Assembly: GCA_964020055.1 (NCBI GenBank)
Contig: OZ026533.1
Location: 124,001 to 188,000 of the forward strand
Direction of reading: 5' to 3'
DNA from: G964020055 sp964020055
GTDB taxonomy: Bacteria > Pseudomonadota > Alphaproteobacteria > WRAU01 > Hepatincolaceae
DNA length: 64,000 nt
Within the stretch, counting starts at the first letter, position 1, and each line of letters opens with the position of its first letter. A program made the position numbers and the translations under genes. The notes under the pieces were generated by a model. That model made no database searches. It was not told where the DNA came from and saw nothing but the letters and a program-made list of their open reading frames with translations. Positions 53,247 through 62,459 of this stretch are shown here, piece by piece.

Positions 53247-55490
53247 TTAACTACCCAATTTAAATGTAAGCAAACCTGTAATAGGGTTTGCTTCATGAAT
53301 TGCAACTTTTATTTTATCACCCAATTTATAGGTTTTTTTAGTAACATTATCTTTTACTATTTTTCTTTCTAAATCTATCATAGTATAGCCTGTGCTTATT
53401 AATCTACAAGGTAATAACCCTGAGGCTTGTGTATCATATAAGTGAATAAACATTCCAGCGTTTGTTATAGTAGAAATATACCCCTCATAGTTATCATCGA
53501 TTTTATCTTCATACCATTTAGCTAAATATCTATTTTTAGAAGCATGTTCCATAGAAAATGCTTGTCTTTCTGTTATACAAAGATGATTACATATTTGGCC
53601 TATTTCATCAGTATTATAATTAAAATGATTATTCTCTTTGTCAATCAAAGAAAGAATTAACCTGTGTACTAATAAATCAGAATATCTACGTATTGGAGAT
53701 GTAAAATGACAGTATTCTTTTAAATTTAAACCAAAATGACCTATATTATTATTGCTATATTTCGCAGGGCTTTGTGTACGTAATATTGCTTCATTCAATG
53801 ACATATGCACTGCATCATTTTTATATTTATTTAAAATATTGTTAAAAACTTCTCCAGATATTTCATCAGCATTATAACTGATCTTTTCTCTAATTTTTAA
53901 TGAATATAAAACTTTTTGAAATTCTTGTAATTTCTCAGTACTTGGTTTTTCATGTATTCTATATACAGCTAAGCCTGAATCATGAAGTTTGTGTTTGGCT
54001 ATTAATTTTGCAGCGGCAACATTTGCTGCAATCATAAATTCTTCGACAATTTCATTTGCTGTGTTTTGAGGGCTTATACCTATAGATTTAATATTATAAT
54101 CAAGATCTAAATCTATTTTTACTTCTTGTGAAGTAATGGAAAGAGCCTGTCTTTTTTCTCTAGCTTTTGATAACAACTTATATGCTTGGTAAATAGAATT
54201 TATATTTTCCATATAAGGTTTAATATTTTCTGTTATAGTACCGTTTAATGCGTCTTGCACTTCATTATATGTTAATCTAGCTTTAGACTGCATTAAAGCT
54301 CTTTCAAACTTATAATCTTCAATTTGACCATTTCTGTTTATTTGTATTGTTGCTAATATGCAACCTCTTTCTACATTAGGATTTAAAGAACACCAACCAT
54401 TACTCAATTTTTCAGGTAACATTGGGATAACTGTTCCTGGTAGATAAATAGAATTTCCTCTTTTTTGTGCTTCTTTGTCAATTTCTGAATTTTTCGGTAC
54501 ATAATGAGAAACATCTGCAATTGCAATATATATATTATAAGTATCTTTTCTGTCTGTTACTTTTTCAGCATAGATTGCATCATCAAAATCTTTTGCATCT
54601 TCACCATCTATTGTTATAAGTGGTAAATGTCTTATATCTTTTCTATGTTTTAAAGTACAGTTTGTTGCTGCATCAGCTTCAACTGTTACTTTATCGTTAA
54701 AAGTATCATTTATATTAAATTGACAAATTGTAAGTTTATTATAGTCTATTTTATTTTCTTGAAATTTAGCAAGAGTTGAAATATATCTTCCTTCATTATT
54801 TCTAAGTAATTTTATTTTTAAAAGGCTGTTGTTTTTAATTTCTTCAGGTAAATTATTAATATAAATACGTTCTTTAGATTTAAATGTGACAGGGGTTATT
54901 ATAATTTTATTATCATTTGAAATGTTTACAAAAACTGTTTCAAATTCTTTATTTTCAGGAGCAGTTTTTTTTACATAATTTTTTTGAATATAAAATAAAG
55001 GGATAACTATAACTTTATTATTTTCATCTAATTGTATTTCAGATAAAATATTGTATTTTTTTGCTTTTATTGCATCATACTTGTTTGTTTTTAAAGGAAG
55101 ATAAGCAACTATAGAATCTTTAATTTCATCAGAAAAGATAGATTTATAAGAAATCAACAATTCATTACTAGATATTTCATTTTGTACAGTTACAACTGCA
55201 AAATTCTTTTTTTTATTTGTAGTTAAGATTTCATTAGAGATTGGTTTAAGAACCTTAATATCAACTAATATAGATAGTTTATTGTACAAGGTGTCATAAC
55301 ATTTATCAGACTTAATTTTAAAATATTTACTAATATTAGTAACGTTTATTTCATCTTGTTTAATTTCTTGAAGGTAATTTAAAATATCTTCAATTTGTAT
55401 TCCCAAATAGTTATTTGATTTTGTTGAAGATTTTTGAGGAAACTTGTTTTTATAGTGCTTTTTATCTTTTATGTGGGTTGCTTTTTTCAT
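53247..55490 (-). CDS. rnr: Ribonuclease R
   Basis: RNase R is a processive 3'-5' exoribonuclease able to digest structured RNA. I use ATG at 55488-55490 (747 residues); the frame is open 21 codons further, but that would overlap topA and adds a hydrophobic stretch unlike the family. Catalytic acids lie in TIDGEDAKDFDDAIY near residue 293; FTSPIRRYSDLLVHRL comes later; a C-terminal S1 domain starts near YEGYISTITNAGMF. It is 28 bases after topA on the same strand, the usual alphaproteobacterial pair. Confidence 0.95.
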   Translation of the reverse strand: MKKATHIKDKKHYKNKFPQKSSTKSNNYLGIQIEDILNYLQEIKQDEINVTNISKYFKIKSDKCYDTLYNKLSILVDIKVLKPISNEILTTNKKKNFAVVTVQNEISSNELLISYKSIFSDEIKDSIVAYLPLKTNKYDAIKAKKYNILSEIQLDENNKVIVIPLFYIQKNYVKKTAPENKEFETVFVNISNDNKIIITPVTFKSKERIYINNLPEEIKNNSLLKIKLLRNNEGRYISTLAKFQENKIDYNKLTICQFNINDTFNDKVTVEADAATNCTLKHRKDIRHLPLITIDGEDAKDFDDAIYAEKVTDRKDTYNIYIAIADVSHYVPKNSEIDKEAQKRGNSIYLPGTVIPMLPEKLSNGWCSLNPNVERGCILATIQINRNGQIEDYKFERALMQSKARLTYNEVQDALNGTITENIKPYMENINSIYQAYKLLSKAREKRQALSITSQEVKIDLDLDYNIKSIGISPQNTANEIVEEFMIAANVAAAKLIAKHKLHDSGLAVYRIHEKPSTEKLQEFQKVLYSLKIREKISYNADEISGEVFNNILNKYKNDAVHMSLNEAILRTQSPAKYSNNNIGHFGLNLKEYCHFTSPIRRYSDLLVHRLILSLIDKENNHFNYNTDEIGQICNHLCITERQAFSMEHASKNRYLAKWYEDKIDDNYEGYISTITNAGMFIHLYDTQASGLLPCRLISTGYTMIDLERKIVKDNVTKKTYKLGDKIKVAIHEANPITGLLTFKLGS

Positions 55491-55518
55491 ATGTAAGTGT
55501 TCATACCTGTATGTTTTT

Positions 55519-57951
55519 TTAAGAATTATCGATAATAGATACACTATCATCAAGAGTTAATTCTTTATTTTTGTATTCTTTTGGAATTTTTATGTTGCTA
55601 TTATTGTAAGAAATATAAGCACCATATTTTCCATGTTTTAAAAGAACATCTTTTTTGCTTTTAGGATGTGTACCTAAACAAACCCCGTTTTTCTTTTCTT
55701 GGTTTTGTTTTATTAGAATTTCTGCTTTTTCTAAGGTTACACTAAAAATATCATCTTTATAAGATACAAATTCTTTACCTTGTTTTATATAAGGACCATA
55801 CGGACCAATGGAAAAAGAAATGTCCTTATTTAATTGTAATGGTAAATGAGACAAAAATATAGCTTTTTCTAATGTCAAAGTTGTTGGATCTATTGAACTT
55901 GGAATAGATATTCTTTTCGGTTTTTTTTCTGCACGTTCTATATAAAAACCATAAGGTCCTTTTTTTAAAATAATTTCTATATTACCATCTTTTCCAAGTG
56001 AGGTATTATCTGAAAATGATGTATTGGAAGATGTACCTTCATGTTCTTCGTCTTCATTAGATTCTAATTGATGAGAATAAGTACATTCTGGATAGTTAGT
56101 ACAACCTAAAAAAGCACCAAATTTAGAAGTTTTAATTTGAAGACTTCCTGTTTTACATTTAGGACAATTAGTATTTTCTCCTACAAATTGAGGTAAAGCC
56201 ACTTCATTGATTTTTTCTAATATTTCTAAAATATTTTTATTAGAAACATCTTTTAAGTTGTCATTAAAAGGTCCCCAAAAAGCTTCTAAAGTATCCAACC
56301 AGCTTTTTTCTCCATTAGATATACTATCTAGTTGTTCTTCTAAATTTGCAGTAAAATTGTATTCTAAATATTGAGTAAAATATGAGGTTAGAAATACATT
56401 TAATATTCTTCCTCTTGCTTCTGGGATAAAACGTTTTTTTTCTATTTTAGTGTAATTTCTTTCTTGTAAAACAGATATTATACCTGCATATGTTGATGGT
56501 CTTCCAATTCCTAATTCTTCTAAAGTTTTAACTAAAGATGCCTCTGAAAATCTAGCAGGGGGTTCTGTAAAGTGTTGTTTTTCGTCAACTTTTTGAGGAT
56601 ATAATGATGTGCCTTCTTTTATATCTGGTAAAATTTTATCTTCATCATTTTGATTATTAGTTTCAACTTTATATACTTTATAAAAACCATCGAAAAGCAT
56701 AATAGAACCTGAAGATCTTAAAGTCACCGACTGATCAGAGTTTGTTATTTCAAAAGTACAAATATCGTATTTAGCAGCTTCCATTTGACTTGCAATTGAT
56801 CTTCTCCAAATAAGACCATATAATTTCTGCATGTCTGGTTCTAAAAATTTAGCAATTTTTTCAGGAGTATTTTTAATATCTGTTGGTCTTATAGCTTCGT
56901 GAGCTTCTTGAGCATTTTTTGCTTTTGTTTTGTGTACTCTTATACTTGAAGATAAATAATCAGAGCTATATGTGTCTTTTATATAATTTCTAATAACTGT
57001 TATAAAAGTTGGATCTATTTGAGTTGCATCTGTTCTCATATATGTGATCAAACCCACAGTTTCCTTTTCTAACTTTACTCCTTCATAAAGTTTTTGGGCA
57101 ATCTGCATAGTTTTTTTTGCTGTAAATCCTAATTTATTAAATGCATCTTGTTGTAAAGTTGATGTTGTAAAAGGAGCAAAAGGATTTCTACTTGTTTGTT
57201 TATTCTTTTTTGAAGCTAAAGTATAATCATGACTTAAAATTTTTTCTTTTATTCTCTGAGCTTCCTCTTGATTTTTAATACTTAACTTTTCTAAAGTGTT
57301 TCCTTCTAGTTGATAAAGTTTTGCATTCAATTCATTTTTTTTACTATCCTCTAGTAGAATATTCATATCCCAATATTCTATTGGTTTAAAATTTTCAATT
57401 TCATTTTCTCTTTCTGCTATAAGTCTTAAAGCAACAGACTGTACTCTACCTGCAGATCTACTACCAGGTAATTTTCTCCATAAAACAGGAGAAATACCAA
57501 ATCCTACTAAATAATCTAAGGCTGTTCTAGCTAAATATGCAGATATTAAATTAGTGTCTAATTCACGTGGAGAATCAAAAGCTTTTAATATTTCTTGTTT
57601 TGTAATTGCATTAAAAACAACTCTTTGAACTTTTATATTCTTCTTTAATAATTTTTTATTTTGAAGGTAATTTACTATATGCCAAGAAATAGCTTCACCT
57701 TCTCTATCGGGATCGGTTGCTAGAAATAGCTCGTCTGCAAGTTTTATATTTTCTATTATAGTTTTTAAGTGTTTTTTGGCATATGGTGATTCTTCCCAAT
57801 TCATTTGAAATTTATTATCTGGATCTACAGAACCATTTTTAGATACCAATTTACGAATGTGCCCGTAACTTGCTATAACTTTATAAGAAGAGCCCAAATA
57901 TTTATTTATTGTTTTAGCTTTTGAAGGAGATTCTACAATGACTAATTTCAT
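55519..57951 (-). CDS. topA: DNA topoisomerase I
   Basis: TopA relaxes negative supercoils. In 810 residues: the TOPRIM start VIVESPSKAKTINKYLG, LATDPDREGEAISWH near 80, the active-site Tyr in GLITYMRTDATQI near 302, and PSTYAGIISVLQERNY near 480. The C terminus has one clear Cys4 zinc ribbon (CPKC ... C ... C near 590-613), then three or so topo C-terminal repeats (GPYGFYIE, GPYGPYIKQGKEF, HGKYGAYISY). This is the usual alphaproteobacterial form. It lies between dprA and rnr. Confidence 0.96.
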   Translation of the reverse strand: MKLVIVESPSKAKTINKYLGSSYKVIASYGHIRKLVSKNGSVDPDNKFQMNWEESPYAKKHLKTIIENIKLADELFLATDPDREGEAISWHIVNYLQNKKLLKKNIKVQRVVFNAITKQEILKAFDSPRELDTNLISAYLARTALDYLVGFGISPVLWRKLPGSRSAGRVQSVALRLIAERENEIENFKPIEYWDMNILLEDSKKNELNAKLYQLEGNTLEKLSIKNQEEAQRIKEKILSHDYTLASKKNKQTSRNPFAPFTTSTLQQDAFNKLGFTAKKTMQIAQKLYEGVKLEKETVGLITYMRTDATQIDPTFITVIRNYIKDTYSSDYLSSSIRVHKTKAKNAQEAHEAIRPTDIKNTPEKIAKFLEPDMQKLYGLIWRRSIASQMEAAKYDICTFEITNSDQSVTLRSSGSIMLFDGFYKVYKVETNNQNDEDKILPDIKEGTSLYPQKVDEKQHFTEPPARFSEASLVKTLEELGIGRPSTYAGIISVLQERNYTKIEKKRFIPEARGRILNVFLTSYFTQYLEYNFTANLEEQLDSISNGEKSWLDTLEAFWGPFNDNLKDVSNKNILEILEKINEVALPQFVGENTNCPKCKTGSLQIKTSKFGAFLGCTNYPECTYSHQLESNEDEEHEGTSSNTSFSDNTSLGKDGNIEIILKKGPYGFYIERAEKKPKRISIPSSIDPTTLTLEKAIFLSHLPLQLNKDISFSIGPYGPYIKQGKEFVSYKDDIFSVTLEKAEILIKQNQEKKNGVCLGTHPKSKKDVLLKHGKYGAYISYNNSNIKIPKEYKNKELTLDDSVSIIDNS

Positions 57952-58068
57952 TCTTTAACCTAAATATTAAATTATTATCTTAGTAATATTTATGTGATTT
58001 TTATAACTAATGCAACTTATAAATAATGTTTTACTTCAAATATATTTTTTACGCTGTGTGTATGAAAC

Positions 58069-59172
58069 TTATGATTTAGACAATATAGATACTAGATTAC
58101 CGGGCAATCTTTCTAATTTTCCACATAGTTCTAACTCTAAAATAGAAGCTTGTATTTTGTTTGCAGGATATGTATTTTCTTTAATGATATCATCAATATT
58201 AATTGGTGTTGTACTCAATAAGTTATAAACATAACTTGTAATTTCATTTTGATTTATAAAAGTCATCTCAGTTGGTTTAATAAATTCAGAATTATATGTG
58301 TTATTTACATTTAATTCTTTTATTGTAAGTGGTTTTATAGAGTTTAAAATGTCTTGTGGGGTTTCTGTTAATAAAGCTCCATTTTTAAGTAAGTAATTAC
58401 ATCCAGCACTTCTTGGATCAGAAGGATTATTAGGGATAGCAAAAACCTCTCTTCCTAATTCTGCAGCAAAATTTGCAGTTATCATACTTCCAGATGAAAT
58501 ATTAGCTTCTACAATCAATACACCACGTGTCATTCCTGCTATAAGACGATTTCTCTTAGGAAAATTATATGGGTAAGGTTTACTATTAATAGGATATTCT
58601 GAAATCAAAGCGCCTTTTTCAACAATTTCATTATATAAACTTTCATTTTGTTTGGGATAAATAATATCAACTCCTCCTCCTAAAAAAGCTATAGTCCCTG
58701 TATTGATTGATCCTTTATGAGCTGAAGCATCAATGCCTTTTGCCATGCCTGATACAACTGCAATTTTATTTTTTCCTAAACTTTCAGCAAAAAATTCTGC
58801 AGTTTGCCTTCCATTCAAAGATGCATTTCTAGATCCTACAATAGCAACAGAAGTTTTTTTTAATAAGTTACTGTTTCCTTTTACAAAGAGAATGGGGGGA
58901 TGATCCTCTACATGTTTCAAAAGAGGGGGATATGCTTCTGAATAACAGCTTATGATTTTAATATTATTCTTTTCTGCAATGTCGTATTCTTTTTGTGCTT
59001 TGCTTTTAGAATATAGTTTGAAATTGCCACTGTAATTTTTTACTAAATAGGGAAGAGCAGCTAAAATATTATCCAAAGATCCATATTGTTTCATCAACTG
59101 ATGAAAAGTTATAGAGCCGATTCTTTGAGTTCTTATAAGTTGAATTATTTTTATAATATTTTCAGTGTTCAT
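58069..59172 (-). CDS. dprA: DNA processing protein DprA
   Basis: DprA loads RecA on incoming single-stranded DNA during transformation; it is also kept in many non-transformable bacteria. In 367 residues: an N-terminal SAM/HhH-like part, the Rossmann domain with IVGSRNASLNGRQTAEFF near residue 110, VVSGMAKGIDASAHKGS near 140, GGGVDIIYPKQN and RNRLIAGMTRGVLIVEA near 205, and a C-terminal winged helix (NLLSTTPINIDDII). It is 9 bases after plsY and upstream of topA. Confidence 0.95.
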   Translation of the reverse strand: MNTENIIKIIQLIRTQRIGSITFHQLMKQYGSLDNILAALPYLVKNYSGNFKLYSKSKAQKEYDIAEKNNIKIISCYSEAYPPLLKHVEDHPPILFVKGNSNLLKKTSVAIVGSRNASLNGRQTAEFFAESLGKNKIAVVSGMAKGIDASAHKGSINTGTIAFLGGGVDIIYPKQNESLYNEIVEKGALISEYPINSKPYPYNFPKRNRLIAGMTRGVLIVEANISSGSMITANFAAELGREVFAIPNNPSDPRSAGCNYLLKNGALLTETPQDILNSIKPLTIKELNVNNTYNSEFIKPTEMTFINQNEITSYVYNLLSTTPINIDDIIKENTYPANKIQASILELELCGKLERLPGNLVSILSKS

Positions 59173-59181
59173 GCAAAAAAT

Positions 59182-59808
59182 CTATTTATATTTATTCAAC
59201 TTTTTTTTGAAAATTTTAATTTTGTCTTCATTGTTATTAATAAGCCTTATAAAATTATCTTTATGTTTATACAAAACAACTATTGATATTATAAAAGTTG
59301 TTATGAATAATTCTGGTTTTATTATTAAAGATAAAATAGGTAAGCATATAAGAGCTATTATTGCAGATAAAGAAGAATATTTAGTAAGAATAGCTGTTAA
59401 CAACCATATCAATATCGTTGATAATCCTAAAAACACATTCAAATATAAAATTGTTCCTAATGTAGTTGCTACTCCTTTGCCTCCTTGAAATTTCAACCAA
59501 ACTGGAAATATATGTCCTAATACAGAAAAAATCGCAGCAACGGAGCTTATAATTATTGTATTATAACCGTAGTCTTTTGATATTAATAAAGCAATAAAGA
59601 CAGCTAAAACACCTTTTAATATATCACATACTAGCGTGATTATAGCTAAAATAGGATAACCTGCACGCAAAACATTAGTTGCTCCTATATTATTTGATCC
59701 GATTTTTCTGATATCTTTATTTTTTAATAACTTAACTAAAATAAGTCCATAAGGGCAAGATCCTAGCAAATACGCTAAAACAGCAACAAGTACTATAATT
59801 ATTAACAT
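59182..59808 (-). CDS. plsY: Glycerol-3-phosphate acyltransferase PlsY
   Basis: PlsY is the membrane acyltransferase that uses acyl-phosphate to make lysophosphatidic acid, the first step of phospholipid synthesis. The 208 residues have about five to seven membrane segments and the three conserved loops: IRKIGSNNIGATNVLRAG near residue 34, GHIFPVWLKFQGGKGVATTLG near 97 and a late HKDNFIRL near 184. Length is normal. It leads the plsY-dprA-topA-rnr row. Confidence 0.95.
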   Translation of the reverse strand: MLIIIVLVAVLAYLLGSCPYGLILVKLLKNKDIRKIGSNNIGATNVLRAGYPILAIITLVCDILKGVLAVFIALLISKDYGYNTIIISSVAAIFSVLGHIFPVWLKFQGGKGVATTLGTILYLNVFLGLSTILIWLLTAILTKYSSLSAIIALICLPILSLIIKPELFITTFIISIVVLYKHKDNFIRLINNNEDKIKIFKKKLNKYK

Positions 59809-59896
59809 TTAAAACTCTTGAAATGATTTTTTATTTATTGGCACTATATATCAATGCACATGAGTATATATTATCTCAAATAATAATAATATATTA

Positions 59897-60364
59897 TTAA
59901 CAATTAGAGAAAGAATAATTTATTTTGTCTAAAAATATTTGTAAAAAGCAAGAAGCAGCTTTAGCATCTAAAGAATTATCTTTTTTATTAGATGTATTTT
60001 TTGATTTTGCAAACTGAGTAGAAAATCTTTCATCTTGTAAATAAATGTCTAAATCTTTGATTTTTAATATTTCTTTTATAAAGCTATCTATACTTTGTGT
60101 TCTAGAATTTTTATTGCCTTCTAAATTTAAAGGATAACCTATAACTAAAGATGAGATACCTTCTTTTTCTATAATTTTCAAAATAGTATCTATATCTTTT
60201 TTGAAATTACTTCTCACTATAGTTTTATATGGAAAAGCTAATTTCAAAAGACTATCAGAAATTGCTAGCCCTAAATGTTTTTGACTTACATCTAGAGCTA
60301 ATAATTTCTGTTGAATATTTGAATTTTTACTATTTAATATATTAGAGATATCTTTTTGTATCAT
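59897..60364 (-). CDS. ruvX: YqgF/RuvX Holliday-junction-resolvase-like protein
   Basis: A 155-residue RNase H-fold protein of the YqgF/RuvX family, involved in pre-16S rRNA end processing in E. coli. ATG at 60362-60364 is preferred over an in-frame TTG ten codons upstream that would overlap the symporter gene. LLALDVSQKHLGLAISD near residue 22 supplies the first Asp, LVIGYPLNLEGNKNSR near 90 and LQDERFSTQFA near 120 the others, and LDAKAASCFLQIFLD ends it. The usual GxDxG opening is altered to ALDVSQK. Confidence 0.9.
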   Translation of the reverse strand: MIQKDISNILNSKNSNIQQKLLALDVSQKHLGLAISDSLLKLAFPYKTIVRSNFKKDIDTILKIIEKEGISSLVIGYPLNLEGNKNSRTQSIDSFIKEILKIKDLDIYLQDERFSTQFAKSKNTSNKKDNSLDAKAASCFLQIFLDKINYSFSNC

Positions 60365-60387
60365 ATTTTTATTTGTAAAAGTTATTA

Positions 60388-61812
60388 TTACCAAGAATTA
60401 TCTTTATGATTTTTTAATTCTGGAATACTTTCTTTATGAAAAATAGGTTGTGATTTTGTTTTTAATTGTTGTTTATAGTTTCTAAAACATGCTAAAGCTA
60501 CTTTTCTAAGTTTAAATATAGCCCAAGAGTTTATAATTATCATAACTCCCATGAATAAATCAGCTAGATTCCATACAGTATGTAGATCAGCAATAGAGCC
60601 AATGAACACTAAAACAATAGTTGAAATCCTCAAAATAATCAAAGCATATTTTTTATTGATCAATAATGAAAAATTATGTTCAGCATATGAGTAATTTCCA
60701 ATTGCGGTTGTGAATCCTAAAATCAAAACAATTAATGTCATTACATACACAGCTATATTACCAAGTGATAATTTTAAAGATTCTTGAACTAAAGCTATTC
60801 CTTCTAAATGCGATGTTAAATATATATCTTGTGAAAGAATTATGATAGCTGTTATTGTACAAACAATAAAAGATGTAAAAAAGCCACCTAACATACCTAC
60901 AAACCCCTGGATAGCGGGATGTGAAACTTGAGCAGAAGCTGTAATATTAGGTGCACTACCAGCACCAGCTTCTGTAGAGAACAATGCTCTTTTAATTCCA
61001 GTTAAAATTACCTGTAAAAATAAGCCAGAAATTCCTCCTGTTATTCCAGCTTTTAATGTAAAAGCACTAGTAATAATAGTTGTAAATATAGAAGGCATTT
61101 TATCTATATTTATAATAATAACAGCTATTCCTAAAAGTAAAAATATTATAGCTTTTAATGGGACTAAAAAAGTTGCAGCTTTTGCTATCACTTTATTACT
61201 GGTTAATACAAATATAGCCATTAAAGCAGTAAATACTAGTCCTACTATATGTGGATTAAAATCAAAGGCTTGATGTAAAGAAGAAGCAACAGTGTGGGAT
61301 TGGATACCATTAAATATAAGTGCATATGCGATTACTATTATTATAGAAAATACTAGCGCAACAAATTTATTATTCAAACCAGCTATTATATAGTAAGCAG
61401 GTCCTCCAACATAACGACCCTTTGCATCTTTAACTTTATAAATTTGTCCTAAAGTATGTTCAATAAAACTTGTCGCCATAGTTGCTAAAGATATAATCCA
61501 CATCCAGAATATAGAACCGGGTCCTCCAATTGAAATTGCAATTCCCATCCCAGCAACACTTCCTGTACCTATGATTGAAGCTAAAGATGTACAAAAAACC
61601 TGCAAAGACGAAAGTTGTTTTTTAGTTTTGTTAGGACTATTGGCAAATAATAATTTTATTGAATGAGACAGAAAAGAAATTTGTGCAAATTTCATTCTTA
61701 TTGTGAAGTATATTGATATTAATACTAATACTAAAACTAGTATATATCCCCACAAATAGTGATTAACTGTTGTGACAATTAGATTTATATATTCAAAAAT
61801 TGTATCGCTCAT
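60388..61812 (-). CDS. Alanine/glycine:cation symporter (AGCS family)
   Basis: A 474-residue transporter that takes up alanine or glycine with sodium or protons. About ten membrane segments are seen. Family signatures: SIIGTGSVAGMGIAISIGGPG near residue 75, FWMWIISLATMATSFIEH near 97, KDAKGRYVGGPAYYI near 126 and RALFSTEAGAGSAPNITASA near 275. Uptake of host amino acids would fit a host-associated life. The leader (61866-61894 on the minus strand) has overlapping hairpins that could regulate it. It is followed by ruvX 23 bases later. Confidence 0.94.
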   Translation of the reverse strand: MSDTIFEYINLIVTTVNHYLWGYILVLVLVLISIYFTIRMKFAQISFLSHSIKLLFANSPNKTKKQLSSLQVFCTSLASIIGTGSVAGMGIAISIGGPGSIFWMWIISLATMATSFIEHTLGQIYKVKDAKGRYVGGPAYYIIAGLNNKFVALVFSIIIVIAYALIFNGIQSHTVASSLHQAFDFNPHIVGLVFTALMAIFVLTSNKVIAKAATFLVPLKAIIFLLLGIAVIIINIDKMPSIFTTIITSAFTLKAGITGGISGLFLQVILTGIKRALFSTEAGAGSAPNITASAQVSHPAIQGFVGMLGGFFTSFIVCTITAIIILSQDIYLTSHLEGIALVQESLKLSLGNIAVYVMTLIVLILGFTTAIGNYSYAEHNFSLLINKKYALIILRISTIVLVFIGSIADLHTVWNLADLFMGVMIIINSWAIFKLRKVALACFRNYKQQLKTKSQPIFHKESIPELKNHKDNSW

Positions 61813-61865
61813 TATTATATCTCTCTTTATTTATTTAATTATCTGATTACCTAATGGTAGATGTA

Positions 61866-61894
61866 ACTTTTAGTGCAACTACTGAAAAGTAGTT
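61866..61894 (-). promoter_or_regulatory. Overlapping alternative hairpins upstream of symporter gene
   Basis: On the minus strand, hairpin A pairs AACTACT with AGTAGTT around TTTC (61877-61894). Hairpin B pairs ACTTTTCAGT with ACTAAAAGT, one bulged C (61866-61890). They share bases, so only one can form. They lie 54-82 bases ahead of the symporter start codon. Regulation is inferred, not shown. Confidence 0.35.
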
Positions 61895-62090
61895 TAGAAA
61901 GGTAATATTTTTAGCTTTGATATATTGTTTAACTATAAATATAAAAAACAACAGCAATATAATATCATAATAACAGTTCAAAAGGCAAATAAATGATGAT
62001 ATAATGTCTTTTAGACAACAACTAACTTAATATAATAATTATGATACTATTATTATAATTATCACGTCATTACTTATAAGGAGATCTATT
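61895..62090. other. Divergent region between symporter and gatC
   Basis: No gene. TGTCTTTTAGACA (62005-62017) is a small inverted repeat whose right half TAGACA (62012-62017) could be a -35 box for gatC, with AT-rich -10 candidates around 62031-62040. A strong AAGGAG ribosome-binding site precedes the gatC TTG start. Confidence 0.4.
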
Positions 62091-62402
62091 TTGAGTATTG
62101 ATAACAAAGAAGAAATTAAAAAGCTTTCTGAGATGGTATATATTCATGTAAGTGAAGAGGAAGCTAGTGAATTTTATGATACTGTAGGTAATATTTTAGA
62201 TTTTTGTGACAAACTAATGGAGTTAGATACAGCTTCAGTAGAACCAATGTTTACAGTTCCTGAGATTATATTTGAAGATGTTAAGGCTAACTTAAGAGAA
62301 GATAAAGTAACAGATGGAAATTATGTTGATGAAATTTTAAGTAATGCTCCAGATAAAGAAGATGTATTTATAGCTGTACCAAAAGTCATTGAAGAACAAT
62401 AA
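62091..62402 (+). CDS. gatC: Asp-tRNA(Asn)/Glu-tRNA(Gln) amidotransferase subunit C
   Basis: GatC stabilises GatA in the GatCAB complex, which converts Glu-tRNA(Gln) and often Asp-tRNA(Asn) to the amide forms. The 103-residue protein has EIKKLSEMVYIHVSEEEA and the typical late DxVxxNAPxKEDxFxVPKVIE end, here ILSNAPDKEDVFIAVPKVIE. The start is TTG at 62091 with AAGGAG nine bases upstream; no ATG fits. gatA follows after 57 bases. Confidence 0.93.
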   Translation: MSIDNKEEIKKLSEMVYIHVSEEEASEFYDTVGNILDFCDKLMELDTASVEPMFTVPEIIFEDVKANLREDKVTDGNYVDEILSNAPDKEDVFIAVPKVIEEQ

Positions 62403-62459
62403 CTTGTCACAATAAAATAAAAATTATATTTGAGATTAATAGGTAGTACAGGAATTATT

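Noticed and set aside
53226..53250. Hairpin TTAGTATTAT/ATAATATTAA between converging genes
   Set aside because: It includes a wobble pair, overlaps the rnr stop codon and lacks a T-run; too weak to call a terminator.
55491..55553. 21-codon upstream extension of rnr
   Set aside because: It overlaps topA by 35 bases and adds a hydrophobic stretch not found in RNase R.
58010..58228. 72-residue plus-strand frame
   Set aside because: It is mostly antisense to the dprA 3' end, with no independent support.
59165..59488. 107-residue plus-strand frame over plsY
   Set aside because: It is a shadow of plsY, whose three conserved loops are on the minus strand.
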